A stretch of 64,000 nt of DNA from JAMXLO01 sp963776505 (GTDB lineage: Bacteria; Pseudomonadota; Alphaproteobacteria; Acetobacterales; Acetobacteraceae), in assembly GCA_963776505.1 (NCBI GenBank), contig CAVZNH010000055.1, positions 11,345 to 75,344 on the forward strand. The letters are read 5' to 3'. The notes beneath the pieces are model-generated. The model ran no database searches and had not been told where the DNA came from. It saw only the letters and a program-made list of their open reading frames with translations. The stretch's first letter is position 1; every line of letters starts with the position of its first letter. Below are positions 37,158-47,229 of this stretch, one piece after another. A program made the position numbers and the translations under genes.

Positions 37158-40054
37158 TCGGGATCTCGCTTTCTTGGTCACGGCAGCCCGGCGTGATTGG
37201 ACCGCTCAAGCGACGAATGGAGGGCGTTGCAATGCAAGCGATACTGTTACCAGACGTCATTATTGGCGAGACAGGCCCGCTCGCTGCAATCAAAGCGTTA
37301 TTAATTGCGTGCGCCGGCAATCCGAGCGGCAGCAGAAATCCGCGCCCGGTGCGCCGGATGCGCTCGGCCTGAGCGCCGATGTCGAACGCCGCCACGCGCA
37401 GGCCGGCGCGCCACGCCTCGCCAAGGCCGAAGCACCAGGTCTCCGGCCAGATGGATGGCAGCAGCGCAAGTGACGCATTCTGTGCCCGGATCAGGCTGAC
37501 CGCCTCGTCCGGCGCATAGCTTCCAGTGATGAAGACGCGCCCTGTCGCGAGCAGCCTTCGATCGTCGATCGTGTGTCCGACCACGACAAATTCCAGAGGC
37601 AGCCGCCGATCCGCGGCATCCTGCGCGCAGTCAAGGATCACCTGATAGCCCTTCTGGACACCGATCGCGCCAACTACGCAGATACGGCTCGCATTCGCCG
37701 AATTCGAGCAACGGCGGCTCGCCAAGCGCCGCATCGTCCTCATGCGGCTGCACCGTCGGACGCACGGCCGGGAAATGCCGACGGATGCGAGCGGCGGCGT
37801 CTTCGGATGGCGCGATGACACGCCGCGCGCCGGCCATCAGCCTCGCCGACCGCCGGCGCAGCGCCGCAACCGAGATGTCCTCGTCGATCAGGTTGCCCGC
37901 ATCTGGCGACGCACACTTCGCATTGTGCGACGTCAGGCTCGCCACAATAGCGCTCAGCCGCGCCGACCAACGCGACGCGGCCGCACAGCCAGGCATAGTC
38001 GTGGACATGCAGGTCGTAGGGCACCTGAAGGTGCGCGATCACCTCGAGCACCGAGGGGTGATGGCCGACCAGGTGGTGCAGCTCGATGGCGCGCGGGCGT
38101 TCCCGCGCGAGCAGGCGCTGCAATTGGCCCAGTTCGCTCGGCATCGCGAAACGCAGATTGGGATATGCGTTCGCGGTGCCGTCGCTGACCGTGACGCATC
38201 GTCGCACCGTCCGGCGCCCGCGAGGGGCGCAGCACGATCGCGCGGTATCCGCTATCGCGATGGGCTTCGACCGATGCCGCGATCTGGCGCTCGACCCCGC
38301 CGCCCGCAGCGTGCGTGATCAGCACCAGCGCCTGACCGCCGCGCCGCCGCGCCGCGCGCCAGCGCGCCAGGTCCAGGCGCCGCCGCGCCTCTGCCAGCGG
38401 GTCCGCCTCCGCATGCGCCGCGATCAATTCGGCGTAGCCGGGGTGCAGCCGCTCCAGCAGGGCCGCGTTGCGCGCCCGCAGATGCCGCGCCGCCGTGCCG
38501 AACGAATGTCCGCCGACATGCGCGACGAATACCCCCGGCGCGGCCACATTCCGCCAGCCCAGGTGGCGGGCGCGCAGGCAAAAGTCGTTCTCCTCGCCGT
38601 AACCCTGGGCGAACAGGTCGGCGCGCAGCAGGCCGACTGCATCAAGGCACGCGCGGCGAATATACAGGCAGAACCCGACGCCCACGGGGATGTCGATCGC
38701 GCAGCCGCCATTCACCCGTCGCGCCAGCGCATCAACGCGCGCCGTCTCCGCAAGATCTGGCACGTCGTTGCCGCCGCCCGGATCGGGATAGTTCAGGATC
38801 GTCCCGTCGTTCGACAGCGGCGTCACGGTGCCGATATCGCCCGCGCCGTACGCGACGCCGCGCAGTTCCTCCAGCCAGCCGGGGCCGACCAGCGTATCGC
38901 TGTTCAGCAGCACCACATCGCGTCCGGCCGCCGCGCGCATGCCGACATTCGCGCTGGCGGCAAACCCGAGGTTCCGCGTGTTGCGGATCAACGTGATGCG
39001 TCGCCGCCGCGCCAGCGCATCGAGCGCCGCAACCAGCCCGGGCTCCGGCGAGGCGTCATCGATCACGATCAGCCGGCTTGGCCGCGCCAGACTGGCGAGG
39101 ACGCTATCGAGACAGGCGAGCGTGTGTGCCGTCCCGCCATGCACCGCCACCACGACGTCGACCGGGGGCCGCCGGCGCGATGTCGTCGCGATTTGAGGGA
39201 TGACCGCGACAGCAAGCTCGGCACGCGGATCGAGTGGACTGCCGAACAGGTCCTTGCCGTCACGACCGCGCACGTGCAGCAGCCCGGTCAGACCCTTCAG
39301 CGCGTCCGCCGGCACGGTGAAGCCCCGCGGCCGTGCCAGCAGACCGCTATCATCGATCCTAACCTCGGTGTCGGTCGCCGTGACCCTGATCTGCCCGCGT
39401 CCCTTCGCCCGGCTGATGGTCAATACCGGATCGACCCCGGGGTCGCCGGGATGCCAGGCCCAGCCGGTCAGGCCACCATCGCTGCAGCTCACACATCCGA
39501 CAGTTGCCGCAATCGCCGCGACATCGAGCGGGCTGCCCAGAAGCTGGCGCCCATCAGCAGCCACCACGCACACCCTCCCCCTCCCCTTGCGGGAGGGGGC
39601 CGGGGGGAGGGGGCAGTTCCCATCCGTCACCCGCACAGTGAACGCACCGTCTCCCGACATGCCGCACCAGCCCGGCGCATCAGCGTCGCGCGCGATGGCG
39701 TCGGCGAGCGTGGCAAATCCGGGGTCCGGCACGTGGCGCCGCAGCGCCGCGGAAAGCGCCTCGGCCGCGCCCGCGGCGTCGCCACAGCCTCCGGCGCGCC
39801 GTTGCCAGTCCCAGCCATGCCTCCCGCACGTCGCTCGTGGCACTGATCGCCGCGAACAGCGTCGATGCGCGCATGTCGTCGTGCCCGAGACACGCAGTGG
39901 CCAGCGCCAGTGCCAGCGTCTGATCGCGCGGTGCCAGACGGCAGGCGCGCTCCAGCCAACGGCGCCCTTCGGCGGCATTGCCGCTGGCGAGTTCGTTCCG
40001 GCCGCGCTCGAACGCCTCGAGCGCAAGCGCAGCATTCTCAGCCGGTTCTGTCAG
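36988..40054 (-). CDS. Two-domain GT2-GT4 glycosyltransferase, four frameshifts
   Basis: About 900 residues. A TPR-like N-terminus (ALEAFERGRNELASGNAAEG) is followed by a beta-rich segment (GAFTVRVTDG, then TGWAWHPGDP). The GT2 domain has VDVVVAVHGGTAHTLACLDS, VIDDASPEPG and LLNSDTLVGPGWLEEL. The GT4 domain starts LVLITHAAGGGVERQIAAS and has PYDLHVHDYAWLCGRVA and ICVVGAIGVQKGYQVI. Frame changes near 39785, 38210, 37930 and 37700 all fit one extra base. Recognisable sequence ends near 37310; the frame stays open to 36988 over the next gene, so the true stop is probably near 37300. The start is uncertain: CTG 40054 overlaps the Sel1 stop. Confidence 0.75.
39573..39613. repeat. C/G-rich palindromic repeat inside the GT2-GT4 gene
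   Basis: CCCTCCCCCTCCCCTTGCGG with a GAGGGGGCCGGGGGGAGGGG arm; the full element is a near-perfect hairpin. It is in frame within the gene and reads roughly NCPLPPAPSRKGRGR between two strand-like segments (FTVRVTDG and VCVVAADG). It therefore seems to have inserted without breaking the protein. Confidence 0.8.
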
Positions 40055-42053
40055 CGTGCGGCTGCCTGTTGCGCGGCCGCTCGCTTCGGATCGGGCGGCG
40101 CCATTTGGGGCAGCTCGAGTTTGGGCGTCTCCGGTTTGGCCGGCTCCGGTTCGGACAATTCCAGTTTGGCCGGCTGCGGTTTGACTGGCTCCAGTTGGGG
40201 CGCCTCCGGTTCGGCCAGAGCCTCCGGCTTTGCCGGCTCCGGTTCGAGCGGTCCCGGTTTGTGCATCTGCGGTTCCGGCGCCCCCGGTCTGAACGGATCC
40301 GCTTTGGTCACCTCGGTCGGGGCAGGTGGCAGGGCCGCCAGATCGCTGCGCGCCTCCTGCAGCCCTTGCGCCAGCGCCCGCTCCAGCCATACCCGGGCGC
40401 GCTCCAGGTCACGCTCGCCGGCGAGGCCGCGTGCAAGATAGCGGCCCAGCATCATCTGGGCGTGCGGATGCCCGCGTTCCGCCGCGGCTCGGAAGCAGCG
40501 CTGCGCGGTGGGCCGGTCGGTCGGCACCTCGTGGCCGCCGCCATGCATCGCTCCCATGGCGAACATCGCGCCCGACATGGCCGCGGCCGGCCGCCTTCTC
40601 GAACAGCGCCAGCGCTGCCGGATGGTCCTTCGGGCCGCCGCGTCCCGTCAGCATCAATTCCGCGAGCTGGACCTCGGCTTCCATCATGCCGACATCGGCG
40701 GCGCGCTTGATCCAGCCGCGACCTTCCTCCGCATTGGCGTCCATACCGCGCCCTTCGACCAGCATGCGGCCGTACCAATACTGCGCGTTCACCACGCCAT
40801 CGGCGGCGCGGCGCAGCCATTGCGCGGCCTTCCTGTCGTCGCGCTCCACGCCGACACCCTCGGCCAGGCAGACGCCGAAATTGAACGCCGCCACCAGGTC
40901 GCCGGACGCCGCAGCCTTCTCAAACCACTCGCGAGTGCGGATCGCGTCGTCGGTGCCGCCTTGTCCGTGCAGCAGCAGGTTGGCCAGATCGACGCGCGCC
41001 GTCGGGTCCCCCGCTTCGGCCGAGACGCGGAACCAACGTGCCGCCTCCTCGGAGTCTCGCACCACGCCGGCACCGGTCAGATGCAGCATTCCCAGCGCCC
41101 GCGCGCCGCCACGGTGGCCAGCCTCCGCGGCGCGGCGGAACCACATCGCCGCCTCGGCGTAATTTGGCGGCAGCTTGCCGCCCTTGGCGTAAAGATCGCC
41201 GACCACCGCCGCCGCCTCCGGATCGCCGTCGAGTGCGGCGCGGCGCAGCCAGGACTCGCCTCCGGTCGGGTTGGCCGGCACTGTCACGCCTTGCATCAAT
41301 GCCATGCCCCATCGGGCCTGGCTCGGACGATTGCCCTTTTCCGCCGCCTGGCGGAACAACTGGATCGCGGCCGCTCGGTCCGCCGGCATACCCATGCCGC
41401 GCTCGGTCATCAGCGCGAGCAAATACAACGCAGTCGGCAAGCCCGCGTCCGCGGCACGCCGCAGGTGCTCTGCCACCTGCGTCTGCTGCTCCGGACCCGC
41501 AGCGCTGCGCGCCAGCGACAGAGCAAAGCCGAGGGCGCCCTGTGGACAGCCGGCTTCCGCCGAGCGCTCGTACCAGCGATGCGCCTCCTCCAGGTCGCGC
41601 ATCGGCTCCGGTCCGGAGGTCAGGATGTAGCCAAGCACCGCCTGACCATCCGCGGAGCCGCCGTCAGCCGCCTTCCGTGCCCAGCGAAGGCTGGTCTCAA
41701 AGTCGGGCTGGCTCGCCTCGGTCGACGCGAACAGCCTGGTTCCCGGTCCGTCCTCCGCACGCGCGATCAGGCCATGAATCGCCAGCGTGGCAAGCTGTGC
41801 CTGCGCCTCGACGTAGCCCTGGTTGGCCGCGCGTTCGAGCCAGCGTGCGCCTTCGGACCGGCTGGGCGGCACGCCGGTCGCCTTCAAGGTAACAGCGGCC
41901 CACGCGGTATTCCGCCTCGGCAATCCCCGCCCGCGCAGCACGCGACAGCAGCGGGAAAGCCTGCTTGACGTCGCCCTGTTCGGCCAGCCGTAACGCCCGC
42001 CGCAACGCTGCGGTAGGAGAGACCGGGGCCAGCAGCCGAACGAGGAATGACAT
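40051..42053 (-). CDS. Sel1-repeat protein with Pro/Glu/Lys-rich tail, two frameshifts
   Basis: A roughly 665-residue scaffold protein of about a dozen Sel1-like helical repeats (pattern WxxxAAxxGxxxAxxxLGxxY; for example WARKAADGGSADGQAVLGYI, WFRRAAEAGHRGGARALGML). Such solenoids usually hold partners together in envelope or secretion processes. The last 90 residues are a low-complexity tail of EPEPAKPE-type units. Frame changes near 41890 and 40570 fit single extra bases. The ATG at 42053 gives MSFLVRLLAPVSPTAALRRA; there is no export signal. It lies between the HlyD and GT2-GT4 genes on one transcript. Confidence 0.8.
40110..40300 (-). repeat. Degenerate tandem repeat coding EPxKPE units
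   Basis: Imperfect copies of a roughly 24-30-base unit (GGTTTGGCCGGCTCCGG on the plus strand) encode PEPAKPE, EPVKPQPAKLE and EPEPAKPETPKLE in the tail of the Sel1 protein. Such a region is prone to length change. Confidence 0.6.
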
Positions 42054-42060
42054 CCCTTAC

Positions 42061-42084
42061 ACCTCTCCCGCCCGCGGGAGAGGT
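42061..42084. repeat. Perfect palindrome between HlyD and Sel1 genes
   Basis: ACCTCTCCCG and CGGGAGAGGT arms with a CCCG loop: a ten-base perfect stem in the 44-base gap between the HlyD stop and the Sel1 start. It has no T-run. It could be a stability or attenuation hairpin, or a short relative of the longer C/G-rich palindromes. Confidence 0.6.
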
Positions 42085-42097
42085 ACGATCACCACTC

Positions 42098-43507
42098 TCA
42101 CGGCTCGCGCATCCCCTCGGAAGCGACCGGCAACGCTCGGCCCAGCAGATACTGCAGCACCGTCCGCTTGCCGACCTTGATATCGGCCGTCACCGGCATG
42201 CCGGGCATGATGCGGAACCCTTGCGGCGTGCCATGCAAGTCGACCCGATCGATCGCAATGCGTGCCCGATAGAACGGCTCCATACTGTTGCCAGGCAGCG
42301 GCACCGCACCGGTCGGATTCCGCTGGTCGTCCTGTGCGGTGAAACTATCCGCGCTGATCGTACGCACCGTCCCGTACGCCAGGCCATATTGAATGAACGG
42401 GAAGGTGTCGAACTTGATCGACACTGGATCACCGACATGCACGAAGCCGTCGTCGCGTCCCGAGATGTTCGCCTCGACTTCCAGCGGGGCATCCGCCGGC
42501 ACCAGCGAAATGAACTCCTGGCCCGATTGCAGCACCGAGCCGACCGACACCTTCGCCACCGTCAGCACCGTGGCGTCGCGCTCAGCACGCAATTCAACCA
42601 GCTGCTTGCGAAGCTGCGCCTTGTTCAGCGACTCACGCGCATCGGACAGCTTGCCGATCGCATCTGCCAGCTTTTCCGCAATGTCGGCGTGCCAGGATTG
42701 CACATAGCCATCGCGCTCCGCGACCAGCGCGGCGAGGTCGCGCTGGGCGCTGTTTACCGTGTCCTCCGAGCTGTGCAGGTTGCGCTCCATCTCGACCCGG
42801 TTGTCCATCGCGGCCAGGGTGTTCAGCTTGCTGCCGACCTGCAGCTTTTCCAGGTCTCGCCGCATCTGCTCGACACTGCTCGCCACCTGCAGGCGGTTGC
42901 GGTATCCGGCAGCATCGGAATTCGCCTTGGCGATGGCGGACACCAGGCCATTGATCTTCTGCGTGTAGTTCTCGAGCTTAAAATTGTACTCGGCCTGGCG
43001 CTGACCGAAGATTGCCGCCTGCAACGCCAGATTGGGGTCGATCCCCGAATAGCTGAACGGCTGGCCGTCGCTCTCCGCCTGAAGCCGTGACACCTGCGCC
43101 TGCAGGCTCGACACCTGGGCTGCCAGCGCGCCGACATCGGCCGCGGCGAAAGTGGGATCCAGCCGCGCCAGCACCTGGCCCGCCTGCACCGTCTCTCCTT
43201 CATGCACATCGATCGAGCGTACGATCGCGGCCTCGAGCGGTTGCAACACCATCGTAGCCGAGCGCGACACCACCCGCCCCTGCGCGGTCACCACGCGGTC
43301 GACCGGGATCAGGCCGAGCGCCAGCAGGACCGCGACGAGCATGCTGCCGACGATCCACACGATCCCGCGCGCCGACCGCGGAACCGGCGCCGTGGTGATC
43401 GTCGTGGACGGCATCTGAAATTCGAGGATGACCGGCAGCGTCGGATCGCCCCGGTCCTCGACGACGGTGCTAATCGCCTTGGACGAGGGTCGGGGCGAGC
43501 GTGGCAT
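42098..43507 (-). CDS. Type I secretion membrane-fusion protein (HlyD family)
   Basis: A 469-residue periplasmic adaptor joining the inner-membrane ABC exporter to an outer-membrane TolC channel. It has a cytoplasmic N-terminus, one transmembrane helix (IVWIVGSMLVAVLLALGLIP, about residues 48-67), the lipoyl/barrel strand VTAQGRVVSRSATMVLQPLE, long coiled-coil hairpin helices (about 110-290) and the C-terminal HlyD barrel (PGMPVTADIKVGKRTVLQYL). This makes it a PrsE/HlyD-type adaptor. The start at 43507 overlaps the ABC gene by 38 bases. No tolC gene is in the window. Confidence 0.9.
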   Translation of the reverse strand: MPRSPRPSSKAISTVVEDRGDPTLPVILEFQMPSTTITTAPVPRSARGIVWIVGSMLVAVLLALGLIPVDRVVTAQGRVVSRSATMVLQPLEAAIVRSIDVHEGETVQAGQVLARLDPTFAAADVGALAAQVSSLQAQVSRLQAESDGQPFSYSGIDPNLALQAAIFGQRQAEYNFKLENYTQKINGLVSAIAKANSDAAGYRNRLQVASSVEQMRRDLEKLQVGSKLNTLAAMDNRVEMERNLHSSEDTVNSAQRDLAALVAERDGYVQSWHADIAEKLADAIGKLSDARESLNKAQLRKQLVELRAERDATVLTVAKVSVGSVLQSGQEFISLVPADAPLEVEANISGRDDGFVHVGDPVSIKFDTFPFIQYGLAYGTVRTISADSFTAQDDQRNPTGAVPLPGNSMEPFYRARIAIDRVDLHGTPQGFRIMPGMPVTADIKVGKRTVLQYLLGRALPVASEGMREP

Positions 43508-45773
43508 GGCGTTGACCTTGATTGTCGAGATGGCGATTCTGCTGGGCCCAGAGCTGGCGATACACGGCGCAGCGTTCGAGCAGGACGCGATGTGGCGCGA
43601 TGTCCATCACCTGACCCTTCTCCAGCACCAATATCTGATCGCATTCGGTCAGCGACGACAGCCGATGCGACACAATGACCATTGTTCGGCCGCGCGCGAT
43701 GCGCAGCAGGTTGGCATTGACCAGCGCCTCGCTTTCCGGATCGAGCGCACTGGTCGCCTCGTCCAGGATCAGGATGCGCGGATCCGAGATCAGCGCGCGC
43801 GCAATCGCCAGCCGCTGCTTCTGGCCGCCCGACAGGTTGGGCGAGCCCTCCTCGATATAGGTCTCATAGCCGTTCGGCATCCGCTCGATGAATTCCTCAG
43901 CGCCAGCCAGCCTCGCCGCCCCGACCGCGTCCTCGAGCGTCAGACCTGGCCGGCCGGCGAGGATGTTGTCGCGGATCGAGCCACGGAACAGGAAGTTGTC
44001 CTGCAGCACGACCCCGAAGCTCTGCCGCAGATGCCGCAGATTGATCTCGCGCAGGTCGGAACCATCGATCTTCAGGAAGCCGGAGTAGTCGCGGTTGATG
44101 CCTTGCAGCAGGCGGGTGATGGTCGACTTGCCCGAGCCCGATCGGCCCACGATGCCGAGCATCGTTCCGGCGGGGATCGAGAAGGTGATGCGATCCAGTG
44201 CCGGCGTCTTGGTCCCGCCGTAGGTGAAGGTCACGTCGTCGAAGCTGATCGCGCCGGCGAAGCGTGGCCGCAGCCCACCCGACGCGGCATCGGCCTCGAG
44301 CGGACGGTTCAGCACGGAAGCCGCTTGTTCGATGGCCGCTGCGACATCCTGGTACTCATCCGTGAGCCGCGCCAGTTGCACCAGCGGTTGCGCGACACGC
44401 TGCGACAGCATCATGAACGCGAACAGCGCGCCAGCGCCCGTGCCGGTGGTGTCCGACAATGCCCAGTAGACACCCAGCAGGATCGCGCCCATCCACATGA
44501 ACCGCTCGACCGGCGTGATCAGCGTCTGCGGCCAGTTGCCGAGCCTGCCGTAGGCCATGCGCCATTTGCCGGCCTCCGCGATCCTCTCGTCCCACAGCGC
44601 CTTGCGCTGTGGCTCGAGTGCCAGTGACTTCACCGTACGGATACCGAACACCGTCTCGCCCAGCGCGGACTGCTTGTCGGTCTCCGCCCGCACGACACGT
44701 GAGAACAGCACCGCGAGCGGCCGCAGGAACACCAGGATGATCATGGTGATCACGCAGGCGCAGGCCAGCACGATCCAGGCCAGAGGCGCATTCAGCCAGA
44801 ACAGGAACGGCAGCAGGACGCACAGCGTCATCAGGTCGAGGAACGCAGTGAGCAGCCGGCCGGTGATGAACTCGCGGATACGGTGGATCTGGCTGATCTT
44901 GTACATCGTCTCGCCGGCCGGGTGCCGCTCGAAGTAGTCGAGCGGCAGGCGCAACAGGCGATTGAACACGTGCAGGTTGATCCGGGCGTCGATCCTGGTG
45001 CCGACGACAAGCACGATCAGCCGCCGTGCATAGCCGAGCAAGGTCTCGTACACGATGGCGACGCCGACGATGACGGCGATCAGGGCCAGGGTCGAGTACG
45101 AGCTGTGGGTCAGCACCTTGTCGACCACCGTCATCACCAGGAAAGGCGGGAAGATGGTCAGTATGCTGAGCGAGAATGAAGCGAGGCCGATCTCGCGCAG
45201 CGAGCGCTTCTCCTCCATCACGAGGCCGAACAGCCAGCGCAGCGAGAACGGCGCATCGGCCTCGGCATAGCCCCGGTTGGCTCGCAGCAGCACCGCCTCG
45301 CCAGCCCAATCCTGGCTCAACCGCAGCTCGTCCACCGCAACCGGTGCATCGGACGCGGGACTGGTCGGGTCCTTGACGAACACCACCTTGTGCTCGGCGT
45401 TGATACCGGTGAGCAGGCCCGCTGTGCCGTCGGTGAACAGCAGCACCACCGGGCCGGTATCGCGGAAACGCATCAGGTGGCGCCACCGCAGCCGCACCGC
45501 GCGCGACCACATACCCGCGTTCTGTGCCCAGGCCGACAGCGAGGCGGCAGAAGGCGTTGCGTCGCCCGCCGTGCCGCGAAATTCGTGCGGATCGAGTTCC
45601 AGCCCGTGGTAGCGCCCGGCGACGATCATGGCCAGCACGCGTGGATGGATCTGCGGCTCTTCGGCGGCGCCCAAAGCAAGCGGCGCACCAGTGTCGGCGC
45701 CGCCACCCGTGTCGGCTACAGACTGCGGCCCCTGCCCCGAAGGACCGGAGATGTGTCCGTCATTTGCATCCAC
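43470..45773 (-). CDS. Type I secretion ABC exporter with C39-like domain
   Basis: A 767-residue inner-membrane exporter energising type I protein secretion. Residues 40-170 form a peptidase-C39-like domain (VLAMIVAGRYHGLELDP) lacking the catalytic Cys, as in HlyB, so it would bind but not cleave substrate. Then come six membrane helices (about 190-470) and the ATPase with Walker A GIVGRSGSGKST, signature LSGGQKQRLAIARAL, Walker B ILILDEATSALD and the H-loop VSHR. It is first gene of the minus-strand secretion/glycosylation run. No substrate with RTX repeats is seen nearby. Confidence 0.92.
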   Translation of the reverse strand: MDANDGHISGPSGQGPQSVADTGGGADTGAPLALGAAEEPQIHPRVLAMIVAGRYHGLELDPHEFRGTAGDATPSAASLSAWAQNAGMWSRAVRLRWRHLMRFRDTGPVVLLFTDGTAGLLTGINAEHKVVFVKDPTSPASDAPVAVDELRLSQDWAGEAVLLRANRGYAEADAPFSLRWLFGLVMEEKRSLREIGLASFSLSILTIFPPFLVMTVVDKVLTHSSYSTLALIAVIVGVAIVYETLLGYARRLIVLVVGTRIDARINLHVFNRLLRLPLDYFERHPAGETMYKISQIHRIREFITGRLLTAFLDLMTLCVLLPFLFWLNAPLAWIVLACACVITMIILVFLRPLAVLFSRVVRAETDKQSALGETVFGIRTVKSLALEPQRKALWDERIAEAGKWRMAYGRLGNWPQTLITPVERFMWMGAILLGVYWALSDTTGTGAGALFAFMMLSQRVAQPLVQLARLTDEYQDVAAAIEQAASVLNRPLEADAASGGLRPRFAGAISFDDVTFTYGGTKTPALDRITFSIPAGTMLGIVGRSGSGKSTITRLLQGINRDYSGFLKIDGSDLREINLRHLRQSFGVVLQDNFLFRGSIRDNILAGRPGLTLEDAVGAARLAGAEEFIERMPNGYETYIEEGSPNLSGGQKQRLAIARALISDPRILILDEATSALDPESEALVNANLLRIARGRTMVIVSHRLSSLTECDQILVLEKGQVMDIAPHRVLLERCAVYRQLWAQQNRHLDNQGQRHATLAPTLVQGD

Positions 45774-46017
45774 GAGCAGTCCCCCTCAGAGGCGTGTCCG
45801 ATACACGGACGGTTTTCATGATGCGTGCCGGACCGCTTCCGACGCATTCAAGCCCGGCAGTTTCCGCCGATTATAAGGTCGTCAACAGCAGAAACGCCGT
45901 TGGGGAGTATGCCCCAATCAGTATACAATTTACCAACGAATCCTTGCGCCGGGGTATCGATGACCCGACGGGGACGGCCAAGGCCTTATGCCACAGTCGG
46001 AGGTGAGGACAAAGCAA
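45774..46017. promoter_or_regulatory. Divergent intergenic region (secretion operon / amidase)
   Basis: This 244-base gap separates two divergent transcription units and is A+T-rich in its middle (about 45870-45950), where promoters for both directions would be expected. I see no clear consensus boxes. GGAGGTGAGG at 45999-46008 is the strong ribosome site of the amidase and decides its start at 46018. Confidence 0.4.
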
Positions 46018-47211
46018 ATGGTCGCGCTGGACGACACGGTAGGAGCCTTCGTGCCCGGGCCGCGCCTGGAGCGCCAGCCCCTGAGTAGCGGTCGCCTCTC
46101 GGGCCTCAACTTCGCCGTGAAAGACCTGTTCGACATCGCGGGAAGCGTGACGACTTACGGCAACCCGCGCTGGGCGGAAACTCACCCCAAGGCGATTGCA
46201 ACCGCTCCCGTGGTGACCACGCTGCTCCAGGCCGGCGCCAGGCTGGTCGGCAAGACCAAAACCATGGAGCTGGCCTTCGGCCTGACCGGCGAAAATGTCT
46301 GGCAGGGCACCCCGATCAACCCGAATTGTCCAGACCGCTTCCCCGGCGGATCGAGCTGCGGCTCAGCCGCAGCGGTCGCCGCCGGCCTGGTCGACTTCGC
46401 CCTCGGCTCCGACACCGGCGGCTCGGTACGCATCCCGGCGAGCTATTGCGGCCTGTTCGGCATCCGCCCCAGCCACGGGTCGGTCAGCCTCGCAGGCGCC
46501 TGCCCGCTGGCGCCGAGCTTCGACACCTGTGGCTGGTTCGCCCGCAGCGCATCGTTGATGTCCGAGGTTGGCGACGTGCTGCTGCCGAGCGGACGCCAGT
46601 CGATGGACGGCCCCTTGCTGCGGCTCGAGGAGGCCTGGGTCAACGCCCAGCCGGAGGTAGCCGAGGCGCTGCGTCCCGCGCTGGAGAAGCTGGAGAGATT
46701 GCGCGGCAGGGCCGTCGGCATTCGCCTGATCCCCGAGGGGATCGACAGCGTCTTCGATCATTTCCGCACAGTGCAGGCGGAAGAGGCCTGGGCCTGCCTG
46801 GGCGGCTGGGTCGAGGCGGCGAAGCCGCAGTTCGGCCCCGGCGTCGGCGAACGCTTCGCCGCCGCCAAGGCTACTGACGCGGCAGTCGCAGGGCCAGGGC
46901 GCGCCTTCCGACGGGTGATGCAGGCCCGCGTCCGCCCGGTGCTCGCCGGTGGTGCTGTGCTGGTCTACCCGACCAGCCCCTGCGCGGCGCCGTTGCTCAC
47001 CGCCAGCCAGGAAGAGCAGAATTTGGTCCGGCAGGCAACGATCGGGGTGACGGCTATCGCCGGGCTTTGCGGACTCCCCGAGGTAACGCTGCCGGCCGGC
47101 ACAGTGAATGGCGCGCCGGTGGGAATTTCGCTGGTAGCTGGCCCAGGGCTGGATCAGGGACTGCTGACGTTTGCCTGCGATGCGGCGAACGTGCTTGGAC
47201 TGCCGGTCTGA
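46018..47211 (+). CDS. Amidase (amidase-signature family)
   Basis: Hydrolyses an amide bond with a Ser-cisSer-Lys triad. The 397-residue protein shows the Lys in NFAVKDLFDIAGSVT, the cis-Ser in PGGSSCGSAAAVAAGL and the nucleophile in LGSDTGGSVRIPASYCG, with the family stretch GLFGIRPSHGSVSLAG following. Shorter than many amidases, it resembles AtzF/allophanate- or mandelamide-type enzymes; the substrate is not evident. The start at 46018 is chosen for the strong ribosome site; an ATG at 45988 is in frame. Confidence 0.85.
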   Translation: MVALDDTVGAFVPGPRLERQPLSSGRLSGLNFAVKDLFDIAGSVTTYGNPRWAETHPKAIATAPVVTTLLQAGARLVGKTKTMELAFGLTGENVWQGTPINPNCPDRFPGGSSCGSAAAVAAGLVDFALGSDTGGSVRIPASYCGLFGIRPSHGSVSLAGACPLAPSFDTCGWFARSASLMSEVGDVLLPSGRQSMDGPLLRLEEAWVNAQPEVAEALRPALEKLERLRGRAVGIRLIPEGIDSVFDHFRTVQAEEAWACLGGWVEAAKPQFGPGVGERFAAAKATDAAVAGPGRAFRRVMQARVRPVLAGGAVLVYPTSPCAAPLLTASQEEQNLVRQATIGVTAIAGLCGLPEVTLPAGTVNGAPVGISLVAGPGLDQGLLTFACDAANVLGLPV

Positions 47212-47229
47212 AGGGAGAGGCGAGGCACG

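Noticed and set aside
38086..41968. Long plus-strand open frames (586 and 486 codons)
   Set aside because: They mirror the minus-strand glycosyltransferase and Sel1 genes; high G+C removes stop codons on the opposite strand.
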